This document shows positions 51,461 to 59,859 of a stretch of DNA of 64,000 nucleotides, in pieces (positions within the stretch are counted from its first letter, which is position 1; every line of letters starts with the position of its first letter). The stretch is from an uncultured Polaribacter sp. (GTDB lineage Bacteria; Bacteroidota; Bacteroidia; Flavobacteriales; Flavobacteriaceae). The stretch lies in the NCBI RefSeq assembly GCF_947497125.1, contig NZ_CANMFI010000002.1:226748-290747 (forward strand), read 5' to 3'. The notes beneath the pieces are model-generated. The model was not told where the DNA came from. It saw nothing but the letters and a program-made list of their open reading frames with translations, and ran no database searches. A program made the position numbers and the translations under genes.

Positions 51461-53221
51461 ATGAAAGGTAAAATAGTATTTATATTCTTATTGTTAACCT
51501 GCATTTTTACCAATGCACAAGATGTCTCTTTAGTAGCAAAAGTGAGTAAAAATAAGTTGGGTTTAAACCAGCGTTTACGCATCGAGTTTTCTATAAACAA
51601 ACAAGGTGGCGATAATTTTACTGCTCCGAAGTTTACTAACTTTAAAATTGTTGGTGGTCCTAGCCAGTCTGTTAGTCAGTCTTGGATTAATGGAAAAGCA
51701 AGTTTTTCTCAATCTTACACATACATTCTAGAACCTAAAATAAAAGGAGAACTTACCATTAAGCCTGCCAGTATTTTAATTGGCGGTAAAACAATAATGT
51801 CTGAGCCTATAAAAGTGATTGTTTTAGACGCTGTAGCGGTGCCTAAAGACCCAAACAACCCAAACTATGTTGCGCAACAAAACATTCATTTAGTAGCAGA
51901 AATATCTAAATCGGCACCTTATGTTGGTGAAGGTATTTATGTTGAATATCGATTGTATGTTAGCGAAAACATAAGTGTTTACGATACTGGTGTTACCGAA
52001 GCACCTAAATACAATGGTTTTTGGAATCAAGAAATAAAAGTTAATAGTTATCCTGTTAAAATGGGTAAATACAATGGCGAAGATTATCGATATATTGTAT
52101 TGCAAAAAGCATTGTTAATACCTACTAAAACAGGTAAATTAACAATAGACCCAATGAAAATGGATATTGTTATTGGTGTGCCAACTGGTAGAGCAGATTT
52201 TTTTGGAAATGTAATTACTAGAAATATTAGAAGAGAATTTGCATCCACTAAAAAAGTAATTCGCCCAAAAAGTCTTCCTTTAAATGGAAAGCCTGCAAAC
52301 TTTTCTGGTGCTGTTGGTGATTTTAATTTTGATGTTGCCTTAAAGAATGACATTTTAAAAGCCAATGAAAGTGCTCAATTAAAGGTTGCTGTTTCTGGTA
52401 AAGGAAACCTAAAATTATTTGAATTACCAGAAGTTACTACTCCTGTAGAATTAGAAAAATACCAACCCGAAAGAAAAGAAAGTGTAAACATAAACGCTGG
52501 CGGTATTTCTGGTTCAATCTCTGATGTGTATACAATAGTACCGCAATACAAAGGAAAATATAAAATACCAAACCTCTCTTTCTCTTATTTTAATCCGAAA
52601 GAAAAAAAATACCATACCATAACTAGTAACGATTTTTATGTTGATGTTTTACAAGGAAAAGAGCTACAACCTGCTATAGTAGAAAATGAAGTACAAAAAC
52701 AAAACGTTATAGCTACTGGTAAAAACTTTAGGTATATTGCTACAAAAACTTCTTTTAACAAAATTGCAACCACCGATTTCTTTAAATCTAACAGCTATTA
52801 CTTGTTATTATTACTACCATTATTTGCAATACCTATTGTAATTTTTATCAGCAAGAATAATGAAAAAAGAAACAAAGATTTTGCAGGCAACAAACAAAGA
52901 AAAGCAGAAAGGTTGGCTAAAAAATATTTACAAGAGGCTAGCAAACACTTAGGTAAAAAAGAGGCTTTTTATGAAGCTTTAGAACGTGCCTTACATAATT
53001 ATTTAAAAGCAAAACTAGGTGTTGAAACTGCAGAAATTAGTAAAGAAAACATTACAGAAATATTAATGGATAAGCAGGTAGAAGCTACAACAATCAATCA
53101 ATTAATTGATGTGTTAAAAAGTTCAGATTTTGCAAGATACACACCATTTACTGCAACTCAAATGAAAGAAGAGCTAGAAAAAGCCAAACAAGTAATTATT
53201 AAATTAGACAAACAGTTTTAA
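51461..53221 (+). CDS. batD: BatD family protein
   Basis: This 586-residue protein has a signal peptide ending at IFTNA. A BatD domain (about 20-420) starts DVSLVAKVSKNKLGLNQRLRI and contains the family pattern GGPSQSVSQSWINGKASFSQ and FAGxxGDF-like FSGAVGDFNFDVALKND. One membrane segment (about 440-460; NSYYLLLLLPLFAIPIVIFI) is followed by a cytoplasmic helical domain (about 465-586) with KEAFYEALERALHNYLKAKL. It is the usual fourth protein of the Bat operon and overlaps nothing, with 46 bases after batC. The function is unknown beyond the operon association. Confidence 0.93.
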   Translation: MKGKIVFIFLLLTCIFTNAQDVSLVAKVSKNKLGLNQRLRIEFSINKQGGDNFTAPKFTNFKIVGGPSQSVSQSWINGKASFSQSYTYILEPKIKGELTIKPASILIGGKTIMSEPIKVIVLDAVAVPKDPNNPNYVAQQNIHLVAEISKSAPYVGEGIYVEYRLYVSENISVYDTGVTEAPKYNGFWNQEIKVNSYPVKMGKYNGEDYRYIVLQKALLIPTKTGKLTIDPMKMDIVIGVPTGRADFFGNVITRNIRREFASTKKVIRPKSLPLNGKPANFSGAVGDFNFDVALKNDILKANESAQLKVAVSGKGNLKLFELPEVTTPVELEKYQPERKESVNINAGGISGSISDVYTIVPQYKGKYKIPNLSFSYFNPKEKKYHTITSNDFYVDVLQGKELQPAIVENEVQKQNVIATGKNFRYIATKTSFNKIATTDFFKSNSYYLLLLLPLFAIPIVIFISKNNEKRNKDFAGNKQRKAERLAKKYLQEASKHLGKKEAFYEALERALHNYLKAKLGVETAEISKENITEILMDKQVEATTINQLIDVLKSSDFARYTPFTATQMKEELEKAKQVIIKLDKQF

Positions 53222-53224
53222 GAT

Positions 53225-53974
53225 ATGAAAAAATTTGTTTTTTTAATGCTATTCATTATCACCTCTATAAGCGCACAAGAGGTAGATAGCTTATTTGTAA
53301 GCGCTAACAATTATTATAAAAATGGCGACTATAAAAATGCAATAGAAGCTTATAAAAACATTGCCTCTAAAGAATTAGTTTCTTCTGAACTTTTTTATAA
53401 TTTAGGAAACGCCTACTATAAAATAAACAAAGTAGGACCCGCAATCTATTACTATGAAAAAGGATTAAAGCTAAACCCTTTACAAGAAGATATAAAAAAC
53501 AACTTAGTGTTTGCTAAGCGCTTGGCCTTAGATAATATTGAAGCCTTGCCAAAGACCATTTTTCAAAAAATAAACATAAACTACTTACAAAAACTAAGCT
53601 ATAACCAATGGGCAATTGTTGTTGTAGTTGTTTCATTTTTTACCAGTCTTTTATTTTTACTATTTTATTTTGCAAGCTCTCCAGCAAAAAAAAGAGGCTA
53701 TTTTACATTTAGTATTCTAAGTTTATTGTTACTTTTAACAACAGTATCTATCACCTATAACCAATATGGTTTTAGTAAAAACAACATAGAAGCTATTGTT
53801 TTTAGCACAAAAACAGAAGTTAGAAATGCACCCACATTAAATGCAGAAGAAGTATTTACATTACACGAGGGCGCAAAAGTTTTTGTTTTAGATGCAATTG
53901 ATAATTGGAAAAAGATTAAATTGGCTGATGGAAAAGTTGGCTGGATCATTGCTGACGAAATAAAAGAAATATAA
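53225..53974 (+). CDS. batE: BatE, TPR and SH3-like protein
   Basis: This 249-residue protein has a short signal peptide (LFIITSISAQ). Two TPR units follow (about 20-100; NNYYKNGDYKNAIEAYKNI, SSELFYNLGNAYYKINKVG). Two membrane segments (about 135-155 and 165-183; SFFTSLLFLLFYFA) precede a C-terminal bacterial SH3-like domain (about 195-245; TEVRNAPTLNAEEVFTLHEG, WKKIKLADGKVGWI). The layout TPR-membrane-SH3 is typical of BatE. It starts 3 bases after batD, and a small protein follows after 4 bases. Confidence 0.88.
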   Translation: MKKFVFLMLFIITSISAQEVDSLFVSANNYYKNGDYKNAIEAYKNIASKELVSSELFYNLGNAYYKINKVGPAIYYYEKGLKLNPLQEDIKNNLVFAKRLALDNIEALPKTIFQKININYLQKLSYNQWAIVVVVVSFFTSLLFLLFYFASSPAKKRGYFTFSILSLLLLLTTVSITYNQYGFSKNNIEAIVFSTKTEVRNAPTLNAEEVFTLHEGAKVFVLDAIDNWKKIKLADGKVGWIIADEIKEI

Positions 53975-53978
53975 AAAT

Positions 53979-54275
53979 TTGATTACAAGAAGAATAACTA
54001 TCATATTAATATTCATTTTTACACTTTTTATTGTGAGTCCTGCAATAATTTCTGTGGTAGAGAAAAACGTTGATATGTCTATTCTTTTTAACATAAGCGA
54101 AGAGGAAAATAGTAAGACAGAAATTTCTAAAGTCTTTGATTTAGAAATTGACCAACAAAAAAGTGCGTTCTCTATTTTTAATTCTTTAAAAGAGCACGCT
54201 AACATTCCTTTTTATAGTAAAGAATATACCCCTATTTTTTTAGAAAAAAGTTTTCCTCCTCCCGAATTAGTATAA
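53979..54275 (+). CDS. small exported protein of unknown function
   Basis: This 98-residue frame starts at TTG (53979), 4 bases after batE. It has a basic start and one hydrophobic segment (ITIILIFIFTLFIVSPAIISV), then an acidic stretch (DMSILFNISEEENSKTEIS), and a Pro-rich end (EKSFPPPELV). I recall similar small proteins (pattern PTVISIVD-DxS) near SulP genes in flavobacteria, function unknown. It could be an anchored or secreted peptide. It is 73 bases before the SulP transporter and may belong to the Bat transcript. Confidence 0.6.
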   Translation: MITRRITIILIFIFTLFIVSPAIISVVEKNVDMSILFNISEEENSKTEISKVFDLEIDQQKSAFSIFNSLKEHANIPFYSKEYTPIFLEKSFPPPELV

Positions 54276-54313
54276 CATTCTCTAAAAAAATCAACCCATT
54301 TAATTTTAACGAA

Positions 54314-54336
54314 ACCTACCTTTATAACACGTAGGT
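54314..54336. promoter_or_regulatory. inverted repeat upstream of the SulP transporter
   Basis: ACCTAC (54314-54319) and GTAGGT (54331-54336) are a perfect 6-base inverted repeat around an 11-base spacer, 12 bases before the SulP ATG. It could be a regulator site or an RNA hairpin near the start codon. It does not resemble the LysR site at 57950-57970. Confidence 0.35.
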
Positions 54337-54348
54337 AAAATAATAATT

Positions 54349-56211
54349 ATGAAAAAAATATTTTCTAACATTAAAGGAGATGCTTTTGGAGGTATTACAG
54401 CAGGTATTGTTGCCCTACCTTTAGCACTCGCATTCGGTGTCTCTTCTGGCCTTGGCCCTACAGCAGGTTTATATGGCGCTATTTTTATCAGTTTTTTTGC
54501 AGCCCTTTTTGGAGGCACAAACACTCAAATATCTGGGCCAACTGCCCCTATGACTGCCGTAAGTATGGTTGTTATTGCCGGTATTATTGCTGCTAATGAT
54601 GGCGATGTTACCAAAGCCTTGCCCGCAATTTTAACTGTATTTGTATTGGCTGGTTTGTTTCAAATTGGTTTGGGAATTATTGGTTTGGGTAAATACATCC
54701 GTTACATTCCCTACCCTGTTGTTTCTGGTTTTATGACTGCAATCGGACTTATAATTCTTTTAACACAAGTACTTCCTTCTGTAGGATATTATCCAAAAGA
54801 AGATACTGAATTTGTATCAACATTTAAAGCTCAAGCAGAAGAGGTTATTTTAGAAAACATTTTAAAAGAAGAAGCTGGCGAAGGTATTTTAGTCTTAGAA
54901 AATTTTAAAGAAACAATCAGTAGAGCTTCGCAAATTTCTTCGGATGATATCTTAAAAGAATCGCAAACTTTAGCCGCAAAAGAGACCTCTGGTGCTTTGG
55001 GTGCAATTAAAGCCATTCCGAAAGCACTAAAAAACATTAACTTACTAGAGTTATTGTTAGCACTTGGCACCATTGTTATTATATATGGTTTTAAAAGAAT
55101 TACAACTAAAGTACCAAGTACACTGGTTGCATTAATTGTAGTATCTGGCATTGCTGTTTTCTTTGGATTGGATTACCGAACAATACAAGAAATTCCTAGT
55201 GGAATACCACAAATTAAATGGGAAATTTTTACAGGTTTTTCTCTATCCAGTCTAACACCCTATATTTTTACCGCTTTAACGCTAGCGCTTTTAGGCGCTA
55301 TTGACTCGCTATTAACCAGTGTGGTTGCAGACAACATGACTAAAACCAAACACAAGCCTAATAAAGAATTAGTTGGGCAAGGTATTGGTAATACGATAGC
55401 GGCCTTATTTGGTGGTATACCAGGAGCAGGAGCAACTATTAGAACCGTAGTAAATATAAACGCCGGTGGTAAAACAAAGCTTTCTGGTATGATTGCTGGT
55501 TTAATGTTACTTGTAATTATGTTAGGTTTAGGCCCTGTAGCATCTAAAATACCTGCAGCAGTTTTGGCAGGTATCTTAATTACTGTAGGTATTGGGGTAA
55601 TGGATTATAAAGGTCTAAAAGCGATTCCTAGTTTGCCAAAAGACATTAAATTAGGACCACTAAAGTTAAGTTCTGAAGTACTAATAATGATAATTGTTTT
55701 ATTATTATCTACCTTTTGGAATTTAGTTTATGCCGTAGGAATCGGACTTGTAATTGCTTCTTTAATGTTTATGAAGAAAATAGGCGATTTAACAGCTGAA
55801 AGATCTGATGTTAAAGCGTTGGATGAAGAGGCTTGGCCTGATGAAAAAGGATTTCCGAAGAATTTAAAGGAAGAGGTTTTTATCAAACACATTAAAGGAC
55901 CTTTGTTTTTTGGTTCTACAAGTGATTTTCAAGCGTTATCCGAACAAATACCTGATACTGCTAAAACAGTAATTATGCGTCTAGGTAGAATGCAATATAT
56001 GGATCAATCGGGGCTTTATGCTATGGAAGACATGTTGCAAGATTTAAAAACAAAAAATGTAGAAGTATTGTTTGTAAACTTACTACAACAACCTAGGTAT
56101 ATGATGGAACGTATTGATATTATTCCAGATTTTATACCTAAAAATCATATTTTTAAATCCTTTGACGAATGTGCTAAATGGATTCAAAAAAATATAAAAG
56201 ATACAAACTAA
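54349..56211 (+). CDS. SulP family anion (bicarbonate or sulfate) transporter
   Basis: This 620-residue transporter has the SulP core GDAFGGITAGIVALPLALAF and FGVSSGLGPTAGLYGAI. It has about ten to twelve membrane segments, then a STAS domain (about 505-610; FFGSTSDFQALSEQI, LGRMQYMDQSGLYAMEDML). An unusual feature is a charged, helical insert between membrane segments at about residues 150-225 (TFKAQAEEVILENILKEEAG and on), which explains the extra length over SulP proteins of about 550 residues. The neighbouring carbonic anhydrase and SbtA gene suggest bicarbonate as substrate, as for BicA, but this is inferred from context. It is 15 bases before the anhydrase gene. Confidence 0.9.
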   Translation: MKKIFSNIKGDAFGGITAGIVALPLALAFGVSSGLGPTAGLYGAIFISFFAALFGGTNTQISGPTAPMTAVSMVVIAGIIAANDGDVTKALPAILTVFVLAGLFQIGLGIIGLGKYIRYIPYPVVSGFMTAIGLIILLTQVLPSVGYYPKEDTEFVSTFKAQAEEVILENILKEEAGEGILVLENFKETISRASQISSDDILKESQTLAAKETSGALGAIKAIPKALKNINLLELLLALGTIVIIYGFKRITTKVPSTLVALIVVSGIAVFFGLDYRTIQEIPSGIPQIKWEIFTGFSLSSLTPYIFTALTLALLGAIDSLLTSVVADNMTKTKHKPNKELVGQGIGNTIAALFGGIPGAGATIRTVVNINAGGKTKLSGMIAGLMLLVIMLGLGPVASKIPAAVLAGILITVGIGVMDYKGLKAIPSLPKDIKLGPLKLSSEVLIMIIVLLLSTFWNLVYAVGIGLVIASLMFMKKIGDLTAERSDVKALDEEAWPDEKGFPKNLKEEVFIKHIKGPLFFGSTSDFQALSEQIPDTAKTVIMRLGRMQYMDQSGLYAMEDMLQDLKTKNVEVLFVNLLQQPRYMMERIDIIPDFIPKNHIFKSFDECAKWIQKNIKDTN

Positions 56212-56226
56212 CAAAATCAAAAAATT

Positions 56227-56868
56227 ATGAAAAACACTTATTATCACCAACTATTAGACAATAATAAAGATTGGGTACAAAAGAAATTAGACACAGATCC
56301 AAAATATTTTGAAGAACTATCTAAAGGTCAAAAACCGCCTGTTTTATGGATTGGTTGTGCAGATAGTAGAGTGCCTGCAAACCAAATAACGGGCACCTTA
56401 CCAGGAGAAATATTTGTGCATAGAAATATTGCAAATATGGTAGTACACACAGACATGAATATGTTAAGTGTACTAGATTATGCTGTAAATCATTTAAAAG
56501 TAAAACACGTTATTGTTTGCGGTCATTATGGTTGTGGTGGTGTACAAGCTGCAATGCAGAATAAATCTTTAGGGTTGATTAATAAATGGATCAGAAATAT
56601 TAAAGAAGTATACAAAGATAATTATACCGAACTTAAAAAAATACCAGACGATCAAAAGAGGTTTGATAGATTGGTAGAGTTAAACGTAATTGCACAAGTA
56701 TACGATTTGGCAAAAACATCGATCATTCAAAGCGCCTGGAAAAGTGAATCTGGCCTAGAAATACATGGTTGGGTGTATGGTTTAAATGATGGTATTATTA
56801 AAGATTTAAAAGTATCTATGGATAGTGCCGCTCATTTAGATGATATTTTTACATTAGATTTAGATTAA
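56227..56868 (+). CDS. can: beta-class carbonic anhydrase
   Basis: This 213-residue enzyme interconverts carbon dioxide and bicarbonate in the cytoplasm. Zinc ligands and the Asp-Arg pair are present: WIGCADSRVPANQITG and HVIVCGHYGCGGVQAAM (Cys, His, Cys), with the typical GEIFVHRNIANMV. The size and ending (GLNDGIIKDLKVSMDSA) fit the E. coli Can type. It is 15 bases after the SulP gene and closes that operon at a strong terminator. With SbtA on the other side, it is set to handle imported bicarbonate. Confidence 0.95.
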   Translation: MKNTYYHQLLDNNKDWVQKKLDTDPKYFEELSKGQKPPVLWIGCADSRVPANQITGTLPGEIFVHRNIANMVVHTDMNMLSVLDYAVNHLKVKHVIVCGHYGCGGVQAAMQNKSLGLINKWIRNIKEVYKDNYTELKKIPDDQKRFDRLVELNVIAQVYDLAKTSIIQSAWKSESGLEIHGWVYGLNDGIIKDLKVSMDSAAHLDDIFTLDLD

Positions 56869-56879
56869 ATACATAAAAA

Positions 56880-56910
56880 AGCCATCAGAAAAATTAATCT
56901 TCTGATGGCT
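56880..56910. terminator. bidirectional terminator between can and sbtA
   Basis: AGCCATCAGAA (56880-56890) and TTCTGATGGCT (56900-56910) form an 11-bp stem with a 9-base loop, with A before and T after. It lies between the convergent stops at 56868 and 56930. Confidence 0.85.
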
Positions 56911-56929
56911 TTATAAAAAATAATAGCCC

Positions 56930-57892
56930 TTAAAACATTTGAATTACTGCATAATAAATGGGCATACCAATAGTAATATTAAAAGGAAAGGTAATACCTA
57001 AAGCCATGGGCACGTAAATACCTGCGTCTGCTCTAGGTTCTGCTAGTTTCATAGTAGCAGGAACCGCAATATAAGAAGCGCCTGCAGCTAAAATTGCAAA
57101 CAACAATCTATTGCCTTCACTAGAGGTGATGTATTGACTAAAATACGCTACAACTACTCCATTTAGTAGTGGTATTACAATACCAAAAACAAATAAGAAA
57201 ATACCGTGCTTTTTAAAGCCTTTAATTCTACTGGCAGTTAGCATTCCCATTTCTAGTAAAAATAAAGATAAAAACCCTTTAAAAATATCTGTTGTAAAAG
57301 GCTCTATACCTCTTGCCTGACTTGCATCGGCAACCAAACCAATTACCAAACTACCAATAAGCATTAATACGCTACCACCGGTAAAAGAATGAGCTACTAA
57401 CTTAGGAATCGATTTATTTTCTTTGCGAGTTTTATCAAAAAGAACAATTAAAACAACTCCTACAATAATGGCTGGCGATTCCATAATAGCCATAATAGCC
57501 ACCATATGACCGCCATAGCTTATACCCTGATTTTCTAAAAATGCAACTGCGGTTACAAAAGTTACTGCACTTACAGAGCCATAAGCTGCAGCAATTGCGC
57601 CTGCATTTGGAGTACCCACTTTTTTCTTTAACAAAAAGAAAGAATACACAGGGACAATAGTAGAAAGGATAATTGCAAAAATAATTGAATACACTATTTC
57701 GGTATCAAAAGTACTATGAGAAAGCTCTTGACCTCCTTTAAAACCGATGGCAAATAGTAAATAAAGTGAAATAAATTTTGAGGAAGAAGCAGGTATTTTT
57801 AAATCGCTTTTTACAATAGTTGCAAAAATACCCAAAATAAAAAATAATAGAACTGGGTTTGTTAAGTTGCTAATTAAGACATCTACATTCAT
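56930..57892 (-). CDS. sbtA: SbtA-type sodium-dependent bicarbonate transporter
   Basis: This 320-residue transporter has about ten membrane segments in two inverted repeats. The SbtA signature is visible as LTNPVLLFFILGIFATIVKSDLKIP (about residues 8-32), then LLFAIGFKGGQELSHS and AAAYGSVSAVTFVTAVAFLE, with MAIMESPAIIVG. The ATG at 57892 is preferred over an upstream ATG at 57922, which would add MLVLPKKQKQ and cover the likely transcription start. SbtA imports bicarbonate with sodium in cyanobacteria. The usual SbtB (PII-like) partner is not adjacent. The gene is divergent from a LysR regulator. Confidence 0.9.
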   Translation of the reverse strand: MNVDVLISNLTNPVLLFFILGIFATIVKSDLKIPASSSKFISLYLLFAIGFKGGQELSHSTFDTEIVYSIIFAIILSTIVPVYSFFLLKKKVGTPNAGAIAAAYGSVSAVTFVTAVAFLENQGISYGGHMVAIMAIMESPAIIVGVVLIVLFDKTRKENKSIPKLVAHSFTGGSVLMLIGSLVIGLVADASQARGIEPFTTDIFKGFLSLFLLEMGMLTASRIKGFKKHGIFLFVFGIVIPLLNGVVVAYFSQYITSSEGNRLLFAILAAGASYIAVPATMKLAEPRADAGIYVPMALGITFPFNITIGMPIYYAVIQMF

Positions 57893-57910
57893 TTGTTTTT
57901 GTTTTTTGGG

Positions 57911-57918
57911 CAAAACTA
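57911..57918 (-). promoter_or_regulatory. candidate -7 element of sbtA
   Basis: CAAAACTA on the plus strand is TAGTTTTG on the minus strand, an exact TAnnTTTG. Transcription would start near 57905, 13 bases before the sbtA ATG. The LysR-type palindrome at 57950-57970 would be centred about 55 bases upstream, a usual activator position. Confidence 0.45.
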
Positions 57919-57944
57919 ACACCTATAAATCATATATTTTTATT

Positions 57945-57952
57945 TAAATTTG
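57945..57952 (+). promoter_or_regulatory. candidate -7 element of the LysR gene
   Basis: TAAATTTG is an exact TAnnTTTG, with transcription expected near 57958. Its last three bases lie in the palindrome at 57950-57970, so a bound regulator would block its own promoter. Confidence 0.45.
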
Positions 57953-57970
57953 TTATGTTATACATAACAA
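57950..57970. promoter_or_regulatory. LysR-type operator between sbtA and its regulator
   Basis: TTGTTATG and CATAACAA form a perfect 8-base inverted repeat around TTATA. The pattern agrees with the size of LysR boxes and sits 6 bases before the regulator gene. It overlaps that gene's likely -7 box and lies upstream of the likely sbtA promoter. Confidence 0.6.
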
Positions 57971-57976
57971 TAATTT

Positions 57977-58909
57977 ATGAATTTTACTTTACATCAATTA
58001 AAAATATTTACAACAATTGTAGAAAAAAATAGCATTACAAAAGCTGCGAATATGTTAAATATGACTCAGCCAGCGGCTTCTATTCAATTAAAAAATTTTC
58101 AGAACCAGTTCGAAATTCCTTTATCAGAAATTATAGGAAAACAATTTTATGTTACAGAATTTGGAAGAGAAATTTACGAGAAGGCTACCGAAATACTAAA
58201 AAAAACAGATGAAATAAAGTATAAGACAGCTGCTTTTAAAGGATTATTGTCTGGTAAATTAAGCCTCTCTGTGGTATCTACAGGAAATTATGTAATTCCT
58301 TATTTTTTAAATGGTTTTCTAAAAAAACACCCTAAGGTAGAGTTGGTTTTAGACGTTTCTAACAAAGCAAAAGTGGTGAAAGATTTAGAGCAAAATTTGG
58401 TTGATTTTTCTTTAGTTACTGTAACACCGAAACATTTAGATTTGTTAGAACTGCCTATTATGGAAAATAAACTTGTTTTGGTGGCTTCTAAAAATAGCGA
58501 ACTGACAAAAAGAAAAGGAGAATCTATTTTAAAATCGACCCCATTAATTTTTAGAGAAGAAGGTTCGGGAACAAGACATACCATGCAACAATTTTTTAAA
58601 AAAGAGAAAATTTTACCAAAAATTAAATTAGAACTTACTTCTAATGAAGCTATTAAACAAGCGGTAGTTGCTGGTATTGGAGCGTCTATTGTCTCTCTTT
58701 TAAGTATTAAGAATGAATTGCATCAAAAGGAAATTAAAATAATTCCTGCAAAGGGACTTCCATTAAAATCTGATTGGAAACTAATTTATTTAAAAAACAA
58801 AAAACTATCTCCTGTAGCAATTGCCTTTTTAAATTATGTGAAAACAGAAAAAGAAAATGTTATTAAAAACGATTATGGTTGGTTAAAAACACTAGACAGC
58901 AAAGGGTAA
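57977..58909 (+). CDS. LysR family transcriptional regulator (CmpR/CbbR-like)
   Basis: This 310-residue regulator has an N-terminal winged helix-turn-helix (NSITKAANMLNMTQPAASIQ, residues 16-35) and a linker helix. A LysR substrate-binding domain follows (about 90-295; KLSLSVVSTGNYVIPYFLNG, SLVTVTPKHLDLLELPI, FREEGSGTRHTMQQFF, IKQAVVAGIGASIVSLL). The effector-site motif EEGSGTR is shared with CbbR and CmpR, which sense the carbon or energy state in autotrophs. It is divergent from sbtA with a perfect palindrome between, so it probably controls sbtA and itself. Which metabolite it binds is unknown. Confidence 0.9.
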   Translation: MNFTLHQLKIFTTIVEKNSITKAANMLNMTQPAASIQLKNFQNQFEIPLSEIIGKQFYVTEFGREIYEKATEILKKTDEIKYKTAAFKGLLSGKLSLSVVSTGNYVIPYFLNGFLKKHPKVELVLDVSNKAKVVKDLEQNLVDFSLVTVTPKHLDLLELPIMENKLVLVASKNSELTKRKGESILKSTPLIFREEGSGTRHTMQQFFKKEKILPKIKLELTSNEAIKQAVVAGIGASIVSLLSIKNELHQKEIKIIPAKGLPLKSDWKLIYLKNKKLSPVAIAFLNYVKTEKENVIKNDYGWLKTLDSKG

Positions 58910-58914
58910 CAAAA

Positions 58915-59418
58915 TTACTCTTCTGAAGATTCTATATGTTCTTTAATAATTGAAGGAAAAATAGTTGGGGCAATTTTTTTAACGGGTTTGTATAAAATAG
59001 AGGTGTTTAATGTTTCTTTTTTAACAAAAGGGATGGTGTCATTCATTTTTCCGAAGAAAATAAAGACAACACTTAAAATTAAACCTATTTTTAAGGCTCC
59101 GAAGACGCCACCTACAATTTTATTGATTATACCTAATGATGCAAAATCTGCAATTTTAGTTAGTAATTTACCTAGTAAAGAAATTGCGATGATAATTACC
59201 ACAAAAGTGATTGCAAAAGAAACTAAAGAAACATATTCTGCCTGCCAAGAAACGGCTTCACTTAAATAATCTGATATAAAATAAGAGAAATGAATAGCGC
59301 CGTATACACCAGCAACTAATGCCGCTAAAGAGGCAACCTCTACAAATAACCCTTTCATTAAACCTCTTACAAAGCCAAAAAGTAATAATGCAGCGATAAT
59401 AATATCAAAAACATTCAT
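58915..59418 (-). CDS. cvpA: CvpA family membrane protein
   Basis: This 167-residue protein has four predicted membrane segments (MNVFDIIIAALLLFGFVRG at the N terminus, then two paired helices, and one near 100-120). The family pattern is FVRGLMKGLFVEVASLAALV and the acidic tail EHIESSEE. In E. coli CvpA is linked to colicin V production and to envelope stress; its role is not clear. The ATG at 59418 is chosen over 59436 because a -7 box (59434-59441) would sit on the longer start. The gene is convergent with the LysR gene. Confidence 0.88.
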   Translation of the reverse strand: MNVFDIIIAALLLFGFVRGLMKGLFVEVASLAALVAGVYGAIHFSYFISDYLSEAVSWQAEYVSLVSFAITFVVIIIAISLLGKLLTKIADFASLGIINKIVGGVFGALKIGLILSVVFIFFGKMNDTIPFVKKETLNTSILYKPVKKIAPTIFPSIIKEHIESSEE

Positions 59419-59433
59419 AAAAAATAATTTTTT

Positions 59434-59441
59434 CAAACCTA
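59434..59441 (-). promoter_or_regulatory. candidate -7 element of cvpA
   Basis: CAAACCTA on the plus strand is TAGGTTTG on the minus strand, matching TAnnTTTG. The start would fall near 59427, 9 bases before the ATG. Confidence 0.38.
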
Positions 59442-59475
59442 CATAATTTTTTTTACAATTTAAAAATGTCGGTTG

Positions 59476-59483
59476 TATCTTTG
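59476..59483 (+). promoter_or_regulatory. candidate -7 element for the small conserved gene at 59505
   Basis: TATCTTTG matches TAnnTTTG and lies 21 bases before the ATG at 59505. No -33 TTG is seen. Confidence 0.4.
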
Positions 59484-59504
59484 AGGGACTAAATAAAACA
59501 CAAA

Positions 59505-59858
59505 ATGCCAGAAATAGTTAGTTTAAAAGAAAAATGGAATTTATTAATAGAAAAGCTAACCAAGCAATTTGCCGAAGGTGATACTTTAAATATTGATGCT
59601 GTTATTTACTTGGTGGGCGTTCAAGAATTAGGACAAGGACATCGGTCTTTTAAAAAAGACGAAAAGGTAAACCTAATGCACATTGCAATTTGTAAATTAC
59701 TAGAACCATATGGGTATTATGAGTTTGATTATTTTGATGAAGACGGTTGGCCACACTATAAAACACTTACAGAATTGCCAAACCTGAAACCAGGAGAACA
59801 AACTGTTTTAATGAAAGAAGCGATTGTAAATTACTTTGAAAATCTAAAGTTTATTTAG
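59505..59858 (+). CDS. conserved hypothetical protein
   Basis: This 117-residue soluble protein has no signal peptide. Recognisable stretches are NIDAVIYLVGVQELGQGHRS, then KVNLMHIAICKLLEPYGYYE and FDYFDEDGWPHYKTLTELPN, with a helical end (MKEAIVNYFENLKFI). I recall this as a small protein found in many Bacteroidota without a known role; I do not recognise a named domain. The gene has its own candidate promoter and is convergent with the SDR gene at only 1 base. Confidence 0.72.
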   Translation: MPEIVSLKEKWNLLIEKLTKQFAEGDTLNIDAVIYLVGVQELGQGHRSFKKDEKVNLMHIAICKLLEPYGYYEFDYFDEDGWPHYKTLTELPNLKPGEQTVLMKEAIVNYFENLKFI

Positions 59859-59859
59859 G

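Noticed and set aside
53888..54205. 105-residue minus-strand frame opposite batE and the small exported protein
   Set aside because: It lies entirely opposite two better-supported genes and shows no family pattern, so it is a shadow frame.
57893..57922. Longer sbtA start at 57922
   Set aside because: The added MLVLPKKQKQ is polar, is not part of the SbtA family start, and covers the likely -7 box at 57911-57918.
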